Part shown: positions 20,332-29,596 of the stretch, piece after piece
Numbering within the stretch: the stretch's first letter is position 1
How the letters are laid out: the number at the start of each line of letters is the position of its first letter
Source: Alphaproteobacteria bacterium
GTDB lineage: Bacteria; Pseudomonadota; Alphaproteobacteria; Geminicoccales; Geminicoccaceae
Assembly (NCBI GenBank): GCA_026990035.1
Contig: JALSIM010000017.1
Location: forward strand, 1-64,000
DNA: 64,000 bases
Direction of reading: 5' to 3'
Program-made: the position numbers and the translations under genes
The notes under the pieces: model-generated
Seen by the model: only the letters and a program-made list of their open reading frames with translations
Told to the model about the DNA's origin: nothing
The model's database searches: none

Positions 20332-21245
20332 GCCGGCCTCGCGTCCACCGTCTCCCCGGAGACCGGCCAGGCCTTCCAGAGGATCATGGTGACGTGCATG
20401 AAGACCAGAATGGCGATCGCCTGATGGGTGACCGCCGCCCAGAGTGGCCACAGGGTGGCGATGCCGTGGGCGCCCAGCAACGCCGCCAGCAGCACCAGCA
20501 GCAGCGCCCCCGTGCCGAGGCCGCGATACACCCCGCCGAGCCGGCGGCCGCGCAGCCAGACGAGGACGATGGCGAGGACCGCGAGCGCCGCCAGAACCCG
20601 GTGGATCCAGTTCACGAGAACCAGAGGGTCGGAGAGGTCCGGCACCACCGCCCCGTCGCACAGCGGCCAGGTGGCACAGGCGAGCGCCGCTCCCATCTTG
20701 GCCATCATCGCTGCCGAAACGATGGCCGCGAAGGTCACGAGCCAGGTGATCAGGACGATCCCGCGGAAGCCGGAATCGACCGGAGGCGCCGGATCGCCGG
20801 CACGGGCGGCGAGGAACAGGGTCATGCTCAGCACCAGGAGCGCGGTGCCGAGATGGAGAGCCACCGACCAGGGGCTGTTCTGGTCGAGTACGGTGACCCC
20901 GCCGAGGCCGGCCTGGACCAGCAGCAGCAGGACCAGCAGCAGGGCTCCGCCGGCGAGGCCGGGCCGCTCCCGGCGATGGCGGAAGGCGAGCCAGGCGAGG
21001 ACCAGCACCAGGGGCCCGAGGAAGACGCCGGCGATCAGCCGGTGGACCCATTCGAGCATGACCTGGTAGTAGAAATAGCCGGCATCCTCCGGGATGTTGT
21101 CGGGAAGGGGCAGCCAGTAGCCGTAGCAGGTCGGCCAGTCCGGACAGGAGAGCCCGGAATTGGTCACCCGCACGGCGGCACCCAGAACGATCAGGACGAA
21201 TGTCAGCAGAGCCGCCAGACCGGCGGTCGATTTGAGAGCACGCAC
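20328..21245 (-). CDS. ctaA: Heme A synthase, cysteine-containing CtaA/COX15
   Basis: Membrane enzyme that oxidises the heme O methyl group to formyl, making heme A for the aa3 oxidase. From GTG at 21245 it has 305 residues and about eight transmembrane helices. Heme-ligand histidines are visible as EWVHRL (His68), ALHLGT (His131), NWIHRV (His214) and VTHQAI (His274). Two cysteine pairs, CPDWPTC (34/40) and CATWPLC (190/195), mark the disulfide-forming CtaA type rather than the mitochondria-like COX15 type that I recall as usual in alphaproteobacteria. The GTG sits 4 bases after the surf1 stop; an upstream ATG at 21311 would overlap surf1 by 62 bases and is less likely. Confidence 0.92.
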   Translation of the reverse strand: MRALKSTAGLAALLTFVLIVLGAAVRVTNSGLSCPDWPTCYGYWLPLPDNIPEDAGYFYYQVMLEWVHRLIAGVFLGPLVLVLAWLAFRHRRERPGLAGGALLLVLLLLVQAGLGGVTVLDQNSPWSVALHLGTALLVLSMTLFLAARAGDPAPPVDSGFRGIVLITWLVTFAAIVSAAMMAKMGAALACATWPLCDGAVVPDLSDPLVLVNWIHRVLAALAVLAIVLVWLRGRRLGGVYRGLGTGALLLVLLAALLGAHGIATLWPLWAAVTHQAIAILVFMHVTMILWKAWPVSGETVDARPA

Positions 21246-21249
21246 CTCG

Positions 21250-21996
21250 CTATCCTTCGCTCGCGGACCGATCGCGGCGCTCGGCGCCGCGCCGGAAGCC
21301 GAAGACCACATAGATCACCAGCAGCGAAGCCGCCAGCCCGAACCAGGTGACGGCGTAGCCGAGATGCCGGTTGGGCAGGTCGGCCCGCACCGGCAGGGGT
21401 GTGGCCAGGACCTCGGGCGGTTCCGCCGTTTCCGCGTGCAGGAGGAAGGGGGCGACCGGCGCCCCCGCGAGACCGGTGATGGCCCGGCGGTCGAACCAGT
21501 AGAAGCGCCGGTCGGCGGGATCGTTGTCGGGTACGAAGAGCCGCTGACGTTCCTCGCCGATGTAGACCAGCACGCCTTCCACCACCGCCCTCGCGGGCCG
21601 GGCGAGGGCCGCCGGCTCGTCCGGTGGAAGCTCCTTTTCCGGCAGCCATCCCCGCTCCACCAGGAGCACGCTCCCGTCGGCGAGCCGCATGGGCGTGATC
21701 AGGGAGGCGCCCAGACGTCCGCCCAGGTTGAGCGCCCCGTAGGCGAAATTGCCGGCGGCGAGGAGCTCGCCGGCGAGGCGCACCCGGCGATAGGCGAACG
21801 CCCGCCCGTCCGCCGGCAGCTTTTCGAGTTCCACCGCCGGGGCCGCGAGACCGGCTTCGATGCGGGCGATGAGATCTTCCTTCCAGGCGAGACGCTGGAG
21901 CTGCCAGAGACCGAGCGCGATCAGCACCGCCAAGGCGAAGGCCGTGGCCAGGCTGGCGGCGATGCCCGGGCGGAACCGCCGCCGTTCAGCCGGCAT
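21250..21996 (-). CDS. surf1: SURF1-family oxidase assembly protein
   Basis: Assists heme A insertion into subunit I of cytochrome c oxidase. The 248 residues have the two-helix SURF1 topology: an N-terminal helix at about 12-32 ending in the conserved LGLWQLQRLAWK, a periplasmic domain with ERGWLP and NDPADRRFYW, and a C-terminal helix (NRHLGYAVTWFGLAASLL). The start overlaps the DUF983 gene end by 11 bases and the stop lies 4 bases before ctaA, so it is co-translated with heme-A genes. Confidence 0.93.
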   Translation of the reverse strand: MPAERRRFRPGIAASLATAFALAVLIALGLWQLQRLAWKEDLIARIEAGLAAPAVELEKLPADGRAFAYRRVRLAGELLAAGNFAYGALNLGGRLGASLITPMRLADGSVLLVERGWLPEKELPPDEPAALARPARAVVEGVLVYIGEERQRLFVPDNDPADRRFYWFDRRAITGLAGAPVAPFLLHAETAEPPEVLATPLPVRADLPNRHLGYAVTWFGLAASLLVIYVVFGFRRGAERRDRSASEG

Positions 21997-22348
21997 GGTC
22001 GAAATCGCGCGCCCGGTGCTTGAACTGGAGGCCGATCATCGCCGCCTTGAAGGGCCGCATCAGGGCGAGACAGCCGAGGAAGGCGAGCGGCAGCCAGACG
22101 AGGAGATGCAGCCGGACCGGCCAGCCGACCCGGACCTCGACGATCAGGGCCGCGCCGACGACGAGAAACCCGACCAGGAGGATGATGAAGGCCACCGGCC
22201 CGTCGCCGCTGTCCTCGCCGGAAAGCGCGAGACCGCAGGCGGCGCACCGGGGCGCCACGGCGAGGAAGCCGCGGAACAGCCGACCCTCTCCGCAGCGCGG
22301 ACAGCGGCCGGCCAGAGCCGCGGCGACCGGCGAGACGGTCCTCGTCAC
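21986..22348 (-). CDS. DUF983 zinc-ribbon membrane protein
   Basis: A 120-residue protein with an N-terminal four-cysteine zinc ribbon (CPRCGEGRLF...CAACGLAL) and two hydrophobic segments (about 54-75 and 82-102). DUF983 genes sit between ctaE and surf1 in alphaproteobacterial oxidase operons, so a role in oxidase assembly is inferred from context. The GTG start at 22348 is 2 bases after the ctaE stop and gives the expected N-terminus. The function is not established. Confidence 0.85.
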   Translation of the reverse strand: MTRTVSPVAAALAGRCPRCGEGRLFRGFLAVAPRCAACGLALSGEDSGDGPVAFIILLVGFLVVGAALIVEVRVGWPVRLHLLVWLPLAFLGCLALMRPFKAAMIGLQFKHRARDFDHAG

Positions 22349-22350
22349 CC

Positions 22351-23211
22351 CTATTGAACCGGGGTGACGGTGAACTCCAGACTGCCGCCCCACCAGTAGA
22401 CGAAGGTGAAGAGGAACAGCCAGACGGCGTCGACGAAATGCCAGTACCAGGCCGCCGCCTCGAAACCCACGTGCCGCTGGGGGGTGAAATCGTTCTTCCA
22501 GGCGCGGACCGTGCAGACGATCAGGAACATCGTGCCGATCAGCACGTGCAGCCCGTGGAAACCGGTGGCCAGATAGAAGGCCGAGCCGAAGATCCCGTCC
22601 TGGAGGGTGAAGCCCTCGTGGACGATGGCGATGTAGTATTCGTAAACTTGGAAGAAGGTGAAGGTGATACCCAGCACCACCGTCAGCAGCAGCGCTTTGA
22701 ACGCGGTCTGGTTGTCGTTCTGCTTGATGGCGTGATGCGCCCAGGTGACGGTCGCCCCGGAGGTCAAGAGGATGAGGGTGTTGAGGAAGGGGATCTCCCA
22801 GGTGGGGATGGGCTCCACACCCTCCGGCGGCCAGGAGACGGCGACGGTCTCCGGCGGCACCAGCGCGCCCCAGAAGAAGGCCCAGAAGAAGGCGGCGAAG
22901 AACAGCACCTCGGAGGTGATGAAGAGGGCCATCCCGAGACGGAGCCCGCGCGCTACCACCTCGGTGTGGTGACCTTCGCGGGCCTCCTGGATGACATCGC
23001 GCCACCAGCCCCACATGGTGATCAAGATGCCGAGGAAACCGAGCAGCGTGATCCACTTGCCACCGGCGATCTCGTGCATCCACATTACCGCCCCGCCGGT
23101 CAGCAGAAGGGCGGCGAAGCTCCCGACGATCGGCCAGGGGCTGGGCTCGACGAGATGGTAGGGATGGTCGTGGTGATGCCCGGCGACCGCCGTATCCGCT
23201 CCTGACGCCAT
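22351..23211 (-). CDS. ctaE: Cytochrome c oxidase subunit III
   Basis: Integral subunit of the aa3 oxidase, 286 residues and seven transmembrane helices. It opens with a His-rich tail (GHHHDHPYH) and the PSPWP sequence. Family signatures include MWGWWRDVI, FITSEVLFFAAFFWAFFW with the conserved helix III glutamate, and the C-terminal WHFVDAVWLFLF. Subunit III stabilises subunit I and helps proton uptake and turnover stability. It lies 30 bp downstream of ctaG. Confidence 0.97.
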   Translation of the reverse strand: MASGADTAVAGHHHDHPYHLVEPSPWPIVGSFAALLLTGGAVMWMHEIAGGKWITLLGFLGILITMWGWWRDVIQEAREGHHTEVVARGLRLGMALFITSEVLFFAAFFWAFFWGALVPPETVAVSWPPEGVEPIPTWEIPFLNTLILLTSGATVTWAHHAIKQNDNQTAFKALLLTVVLGITFTFFQVYEYYIAIVHEGFTLQDGIFGSAFYLATGFHGLHVLIGTMFLIVCTVRAWKNDFTPQRHVGFEAAAWYWHFVDAVWLFLFTFVYWWGGSLEFTVTPVQ

Positions 23212-23241
23212 GTCCTTCGCTCCTTCCCCGCCTCGCTTCGC

Positions 23242-23820
23242 TCAGGAATCGCCCACCCTCGCTCCGGCCGCTTCGGCGGCCAGGGCGGCGGTGGCTTCCT
23301 CGTTCAGGAAAAAGGTGTAGGAGAGGGTGATCTGGCGCACCTCGTCGGTGGTCGGATCCTCGAGCATCTCGGGATCGACGAAGAACGAGACGGGCATCTC
23401 CACCCGCTCCCCGGGCGCCAGCTTCTGCTCGTTGAAGCAGAAGCACTGCACCTTGTAGAAATACCCGCCGATCTTGAACGGCGTCACATTGTAGGTCGCC
23501 TGACCGACGACCGTCCGATCGCCGACATTGACCGCTTCGAAGACGGCCAGGGCGGGTTCGCCGACCCGCACCGTGATGCGCTCCTGCAGCGGCCGGAAGC
23601 GCCAGGGCAGGCGCCTGTCCACATCGGCGTTGAAGGTCACCTCGACCAGCACCTCGCGCGTGTCTTCGGGCGGGGCCTCGGCGATGTCGGGGGTGCCGCC
23701 GTAACCGGTGATCTGACAGAACAGACGATAGAGCGGCACCGATGCCGCGGTCAGTCCGATCATCCCGATGATCACCGCCACCAGCGCGAAGGCCGTCCGC
23801 CGAACCCCTTTTCCCGCCAT
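23242..23820 (-). CDS. ctaG: Cytochrome c oxidase assembly protein CtaG/COX11 (copper delivery to CuB)
   Basis: Membrane-anchored copper chaperone for the CuB site of subunit I. The 192 residues have one N-terminal helix (about 9-30) then a periplasmic immunoglobulin-like domain. The copper-binding CFCF motif is at 126-129 (VQCFCFNEQKL). The conserved MPVSFFVDPEM and ITLSYTFF follow. The start ATG overlaps the stop of the 41-residue upstream gene (TGATG), which indicates coupling. Confidence 0.96.
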   Translation of the reverse strand: MAGKGVRRTAFALVAVIIGMIGLTAASVPLYRLFCQITGYGGTPDIAEAPPEDTREVLVEVTFNADVDRRLPWRFRPLQERITVRVGEPALAVFEAVNVGDRTVVGQATYNVTPFKIGGYFYKVQCFCFNEQKLAPGERVEMPVSFFVDPEMLEDPTTDEVRQITLSYTFFLNEEATAALAAEAAGARVGDS

Positions 23821-23945
23821 CAGCCGCCTCCGAGCCGGACCAGGGTCACGAAGTAGAACAGCACGGCGAGCGCCAGCAGCAGACCGCCCAGCAGCAGATT
23901 CTTGGTCCGCTGCCGACGCCGGAACTCGCGATCGTCGAGCGGCAC
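23820..23945 (-). CDS. 41-residue single-helix protein in the oxidase operon (CoxF-like)
   Basis: A very small gene between ctaB and ctaG. The GTG at 23945 starts 4 bases after the ctaB stop; the TGA at 23822-23820 overlaps the ctaG ATG (TGATG). The product has a basic head (FRRRQRTKNLL) then one hydrophobic helix (LLLGGLLLALAVLFYFVTLV). Small proteins of this shape sit at the same place in alphaproteobacterial cox operons and are sometimes called CoxF. A role in assembly is inferred only from position. The tight coupling on both sides argues strongly that it is translated. Confidence 0.75.
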   Translation of the reverse strand: MPLDDREFRRRQRTKNLLLGGLLLALAVLFYFVTLVRLGGG

Positions 23946-23949
23946 GCGG

Positions 23950-24891
23950 TCAGATCCCGAAGGCGCGGAGGACAGCATAATCGACCACCAGCCCGAGAAA
24001 GATCAGGAACAGATAGAGGATCGAGACGCGGAAACAGCGCACCGCGAGACGGTCGCTGTCGGTGCGCAGCAGCCGCCAGGCCGTGAAGGTGAACATTCCC
24101 CCCGCCGCCAGGGCGATGGAGGCGTAAAGCCAGCCGGCACCCCCGATCGCCGCCGGCAGCAGCGCGACCAGCGAGACCGCCACAGCATAGACGAAGATGT
24201 GGCGGAGGGTGGTGGGCCGCCCCGCCACCACCGGCAGCATCGGCACCCCGACCCGCCGGTAGTCGTCGTTGCGATAGAGGGCCAGCGACCAGAAATGCGG
24301 CGGCGTCCACAGAAAGACGATCAGGAACAGCAACAGCGGCAGGAGTGCGAGCTCGCCGGTGACCGCGGCCCAGCCGATCACCGGCGGCAGCGCCCCGGCG
24401 ACACCGCCGACGACGATGTTCTGCGGCGTGCGGCGCTTGAGCAGCAGCGTGTAGACGCCGACGTAGAAGAGCATGGTGAAGGCGAGGAGGCCGGCGGCCA
24501 GCCAGTTGAGCGCCAGCCCCATCAGCATCACCGCGATCAGACCGAGGGCGATGCCGGTACCGAGGGCCTCCGCCGGGGCGATCCTGCCGGTCGCCGTGGG
24601 ACGGCCGCGGGTGCGGTGCATCCGCCGGTCGATATCGGCGTCGTAGGCGTTGTTGATGGCGGCACAGGCGCCGGCGCCGAGCGCGATCGCCAATACCGCG
24701 ACGAAGGCCAGCAACGGGTGGACGCCGCCCGGTGCCAGATAGAGGCCGACCGCCCCCGTGAAGACCACGAGCTGCATGACGTTCGGCTTGAGGAGACGCC
24801 AGTAGTCGAGCGGCGTGGCCACCGGTGCGGTGGCCACCTGCTCGATCGCGCCAGCATTCTCGCGGACGGCCCGACTCCCCCCCGTCGCCAT
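23950..24891 (-). CDS. ctaB: Protoheme IX farnesyltransferase (heme O synthase)
   Basis: Integral membrane prenyltransferase of the UbiA superfamily that adds farnesyl to heme B, giving heme O for CtaA. The 313 residues carry the first Asp-rich motif NAYDADIDRRMHRTRGRP at about 81-98 and the second, DDYRRVGVPMLP, around 209-220, plus about nine transmembrane helices. It lies 4 bases after the ctaD stop, directly coupling heme O synthesis to subunit I. Confidence 0.96.
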   Translation of the reverse strand: MATGGSRAVRENAGAIEQVATAPVATPLDYWRLLKPNVMQLVVFTGAVGLYLAPGGVHPLLAFVAVLAIALGAGACAAINNAYDADIDRRMHRTRGRPTATGRIAPAEALGTGIALGLIAVMLMGLALNWLAAGLLAFTMLFYVGVYTLLLKRRTPQNIVVGGVAGALPPVIGWAAVTGELALLPLLLFLIVFLWTPPHFWSLALYRNDDYRRVGVPMLPVVAGRPTTLRHIFVYAVAVSLVALLPAAIGGAGWLYASIALAAGGMFTFTAWRLLRTDSDRLAVRCFRVSILYLFLIFLGLVVDYAVLRAFGI

Positions 24892-24895
24892 GATC

Positions 24896-26509
<1,614 letters not shown>

Positions 26510-27349
26510 CTACTGCGCGATCTCGTCGAGTTCGGCGAGATCCACGGGGCCGTCGGCCCTCGCGAATTCCTCGCGCGCCTTCTCGATCCACGCGGCGAAC
26601 TCCTCCTTGGTCACCACCCGGACCGCGATCGGCATGAAGCCGTGCAGACGGCCGCAGAGTTCGGAACACTGGCCGTAGAACACGCCGGTTTCGGTGGCCT
26701 CGAACCAGGCCTCGTTGAGGCGCCCGGGAACGGCGTCGATCTTGATGCCGAAGGCCGGCACCGCCCAGGAATGGATGACGTCGGAGGCGGTCACCTGGAG
26801 GCGGATCTTGGTGTCGACCGGCACCACCACTTCGTTGTCGGTGGCGAGCAGCCGCGGCTCGCCTTCGGCGAGCTCCTCGTCCGCCTTCATGAAGGCGTCG
26901 AAGGTGAAGTTGCCCTGATCGGGATATTCGTAGGTCCAGTACCACTGGTTGCCGATCGCCTTGATCCGGAACTCGGTCTCCGGAACCACGTCCATGTAGT
27001 AGAGGAGCTTGAAGGAAGGGACCGCGATGATGACCAGGATGAGCACCGGCACTGCGGTCCAAATCACCTCCAGCAGGGTGTGGTGCGAGCGGCGCGAGGC
27101 GACCGGATTGCGCTCTTCGCGGAAGCGGTAGAGGGCGTAGCCGATGAGAGCGAAGACGAAGAGCGAGATGAGGGTGATGATGATCAGCAGCAGGTTGTGG
27201 AAGTCGACCACCATCTCCATGATCGGGGTCACCGCATCCTGCAGGTTCATCTGCCAGGGCAGCGGCTGACCACCGTGCTCCTCCGCCCGTGCCGCACCGG
27301 CGAAGCTCACCGGGAATCCCGCGAGGGTCGCCCATTTCCATCGCTTCAT
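26510..27349 (-). CDS. ctaC: Cytochrome c oxidase subunit II (CuA)
   Basis: Periplasmic electron-entry subunit that takes electrons from cytochrome c. From ATG at 27349 the protein has 279 residues: a signal peptide ending ARAEE (about residue 22), two transmembrane helices (about 45-75 and 92-115) and a cupredoxin domain. CuA ligands are visible as His193 (VIHSW), Cys228 and Cys232 (GQCSELCG), His236 and Met239. There is no C-terminal cytochrome c domain. It is the first gene of the oxidase unit, and a perfect FNR-type box lies 81 bases upstream of the ATG. Confidence 0.97.
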   Translation of the reverse strand: MKRWKWATLAGFPVSFAGAARAEEHGGQPLPWQMNLQDAVTPIMEMVVDFHNLLLIIITLISLFVFALIGYALYRFREERNPVASRRSHHTLLEVIWTAVPVLILVIIAVPSFKLLYYMDVVPETEFRIKAIGNQWYWTYEYPDQGNFTFDAFMKADEELAEGEPRLLATDNEVVVPVDTKIRLQVTASDVIHSWAVPAFGIKIDAVPGRLNEAWFEATETGVFYGQCSELCGRLHGFMPIAVRVVTKEEFAAWIEKAREEFARADGPVDLAELDEIAQ

Positions 27350-27429
27350 CGACCGATCCCCTCCAGCGTGCTCACCAGATCCGCGCGCGGATGCCACCCG
27401 TCGGCGCGAGCGGCCCGTTCGATCCCGCC

Positions 27430-27443
27430 TTGATTTGAATCAA
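27430..27443. promoter_or_regulatory. FNR/FixK-type box upstream of the aa3 oxidase operon
   Basis: TTGAT-TTGA-ATCAA is an exact match to the FNR/FixK/Anr consensus TTGAT-N4-ATCAA. It is centred 88 bases before the ctaC start codon, within the 176-bp space between ctaC and the DUF3422 gene. In alphaproteobacteria FnrL or FixK shut down or tune the low-affinity aa3 oxidase when oxygen falls. Whether the site represses or activates here depends on the transcription start, which I cannot place. Confidence 0.7.
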
Positions 27444-27491
27444 GTGATACCGGCCTCTCGGACGCCGCACTTGGTGACAGATTGTCGCAGA

Positions 27492-27509
27492 ATAGGCCTG
27501 TGCGCCTAT
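27492..27509 (-). terminator. Hairpin after the DUF3422 gene
   Basis: On the minus strand ATAGGC and GCCTAT (6-bp arms, 6-base loop) form a dyad 17 bases after the DUF3422 stop. No T-run follows, so it is only a weak terminator candidate separating rsmE-DUF3422 from the oxidase operon. It could also be an operator. Confidence 0.3.
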
Positions 27510-27525
27510 CGCGGCATCGATGCTC

Positions 27526-28830
27526 CTAGGCGCCGATCCGCCGCCGCAGGGTCCGCAGACCCAGCCACACCGCCCCCACCGCCAGCGGGACGAGCGCCGC
27601 CACCAGCGGCGCCTGGGCCTTGGCGGCGAACCCGAACCAGGGCGCCACCCCCTTGATCACATAGGCCGCGAGCCCCACCAGATAGTAGCTCAGCACCACC
27701 ACCGAGAGACCCTCGACCGTCTGCTGGAGGCGGAGCTGGAGGGCGGCCCGGCGCTCCATCGATTCCAGCAATGCCCGGTTCTGTTCCTGCAATTCGAGAT
27801 CGACCCGGGTGCGCACCAGATCGGCCGCCCGTGAAATCCGCCGACTGAGCCCTTCGAGCCGTTCGGCGGCGGAGTTGCAGGTGCGCATGGCCGGCTCGAA
27901 GCGGCGGGCGAGGAACTGGCCGAGCGGCTGGAACGGCTCGAACCGTTCCTCCCGGAGCTCCCGCAGACGGTCGCGCACGAGCTGATGGTAGGCCCGGGTG
28001 CCGCCGAAGCGGAAGGCGGTTTCGGCGACCTGCCGTTCGACGTCGGCGGCGAGTTCGAACAGTTCGTCGAGGAGCGCCCGTTCGTCGGCCAGTTCCCGGG
28101 CCTCGCCGATCCGCCCCGTCAGCGCCGCGAGGCGGCTTTCGGCACCGGTCAGACGCGGCGCCACCCGCCGCGCGAGAGGCAGGCCGAGGAGCGCCATCAT
28201 GCGGTAGGTGTCGATCTCGACGAGACGTTGCACCAACCGCCCCGCACGGGCCGGATCGAGACCCCCGAGATCGGTGATGTGGAAACGGCCGAAACCGTCG
28301 CCGTGCGGTCGCCAGTCGGTGCAGACCACGGCGGCGTTGCCCATCACCCGGCTGGCCCGGACCCGATGTCCCTCGAAGAGGGAGTCGACGCGGGTCGGAT
28401 CGGGTGCTTCGCCGCGCTCCAGCACCAGATGCGAGGCCGCCACCACGGTGCCCGGCAGGGCCGCGAGCCAATCCTCCGGCACCAGCGCGATCGCCGTGTC
28501 GCGGAACGGTCGAAGCCCCCCGCCCGGACGCAGGAAGGTCAGGGTGACGAACTCCAGATGGCGTTCGAAGCGGAGCTCGAAACGGCCGAGATCGACGGCG
28601 TGGAAATGCTCCCGATAGGGCGGCGAAGCCCCGTAGCGACGGCACAGCGCCGCCACCTGGTCGAGGACCCGGGCGGCCTCCTCCTGGCCGGTCAGGACCG
28701 CGGTGTGGGAGATGGCGACCGGGGCCGAAACGGCGGCCGCCGGGCGGCTGTGCAGCTCTTCCACCAGCCGCTCGAAATCGGGATGGAAGGCGAGCCCGTA
28801 GGCCTGCCGCGGCGCCGCCGTTCCGCTCAT
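27526..28830 (-). CDS. DUF3422 family membrane protein
   Basis: A 434-residue protein with a long soluble N-terminal part and two transmembrane helices at the C-terminus (SVVVLSYYLVGLAAYVI and APLVAALVPLAVGAVWLGL), ending in a basic tail. Family features include the N-terminal HPDFERLVEELHSRP, REHFHAVDLGRFELRFERHLEFVT, and a coiled region rich in R and L before the helices. DUF3422 is widespread in proteobacteria without an assigned function. The ATG overlaps the rsmE stop (ATGA), so the two are coupled. Confidence 0.88.
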   Translation of the reverse strand: MSGTAAPRQAYGLAFHPDFERLVEELHSRPAAAVSAPVAISHTAVLTGQEEAARVLDQVAALCRRYGASPPYREHFHAVDLGRFELRFERHLEFVTLTFLRPGGGLRPFRDTAIALVPEDWLAALPGTVVAASHLVLERGEAPDPTRVDSLFEGHRVRASRVMGNAAVVCTDWRPHGDGFGRFHITDLGGLDPARAGRLVQRLVEIDTYRMMALLGLPLARRVAPRLTGAESRLAALTGRIGEARELADERALLDELFELAADVERQVAETAFRFGGTRAYHQLVRDRLRELREERFEPFQPLGQFLARRFEPAMRTCNSAAERLEGLSRRISRAADLVRTRVDLELQEQNRALLESMERRAALQLRLQQTVEGLSVVVLSYYLVGLAAYVIKGVAPWFGFAAKAQAPLVAALVPLAVGAVWLGLRTLRRRIGA

Positions 28831-29552
28831 CCGCCCGCTCCCCGGACCGCGCCCCAGCAGGCGAGCATGTAGAGCGCCGCCGTCTCGCTGCGGAGGATGC
28901 GGGGGCCGAGGCTCACCGGCCGCACCGTCGTACGGGCCCGCAGCATCGCCCTTTCGGCGGGCGTGAAGCCGCCCTCCGGCCCGACCAGGAACACCGGCTC
29001 CGGCCCCTCCCCGTCGAGCGCCTTCAGCAGGGGACGACCGTCGCCGGCCTCGTCGGCGAACAGGAGCGCCGCCGGCGCCTCCTCGACCAGGGCCCGGGCG
29101 AGCGGGCGGGTCGGGGCGAATTCGGGGACCGTCAGGCGACCGCATTGCTCCGCCGCCTCGACGGCGATGGCCCGCAGCCGCTCCGGCCGCTGCAACCGGG
29201 CCACGGTGCGTTCGGTGATCACCGGACGGAACCCGCCGACGCCGAGTTCCACCGCCTTTTCCACCAGCCATTCGAGGCGGGTCCGTCGGGGCGGTGCGAA
29301 CCAGAGGGAAGGACCCGGCTCGGCGCAGGGGGGGCGCAACCGGTCTTCCACGGCGAGGCGCACGCCGCGCCGGTCGAGCGCGACCACCCGCGCCCGCCAT
29401 TCCCCGTCCTCGGCGTTGAACAGCGCCACCGCATCGCCGGCCGCGAGCCGCAGCACGCGGGAGAGGTAATGGGAGCGGGCGGCATCGAGCGATACCGTGA
29501 CTGCCGCCCGCAAGGGCGGATCCTCCAGATGCAGCCTCGGAACGACGGCCAT
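28827..29552 (-). CDS. rsmE: 16S rRNA (uracil-1498-N3)-methyltransferase
   Basis: SPOUT-fold methyltransferase modifying U1498 of 16S rRNA. The 241 residues have an N-terminal PUA-like part (HYLSRVLRLAAGDAVALFN) and the C-terminal knot with LVGPEGGFTPAE and SLGPRILRSETAALYML, both diagnostic for RsmE. The EKAVELGVGGFRPVITERT block supports this. The gene diverges from ubiA, with 44 bases between starts. Confidence 0.95.
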   Translation of the reverse strand: MAVVPRLHLEDPPLRAAVTVSLDAARSHYLSRVLRLAAGDAVALFNAEDGEWRARVVALDRRGVRLAVEDRLRPPCAEPGPSLWFAPPRRTRLEWLVEKAVELGVGGFRPVITERTVARLQRPERLRAIAVEAAEQCGRLTVPEFAPTRPLARALVEEAPAALLFADEAGDGRPLLKALDGEGPEPVFLVGPEGGFTPAERAMLRARTTVRPVSLGPRILRSETAALYMLACWGAVRGAGG

Positions 29553-29596
29553 TCCTCGCCTTTACCCCGATTCGGGCCGACGGTAGAAGACCGGCC

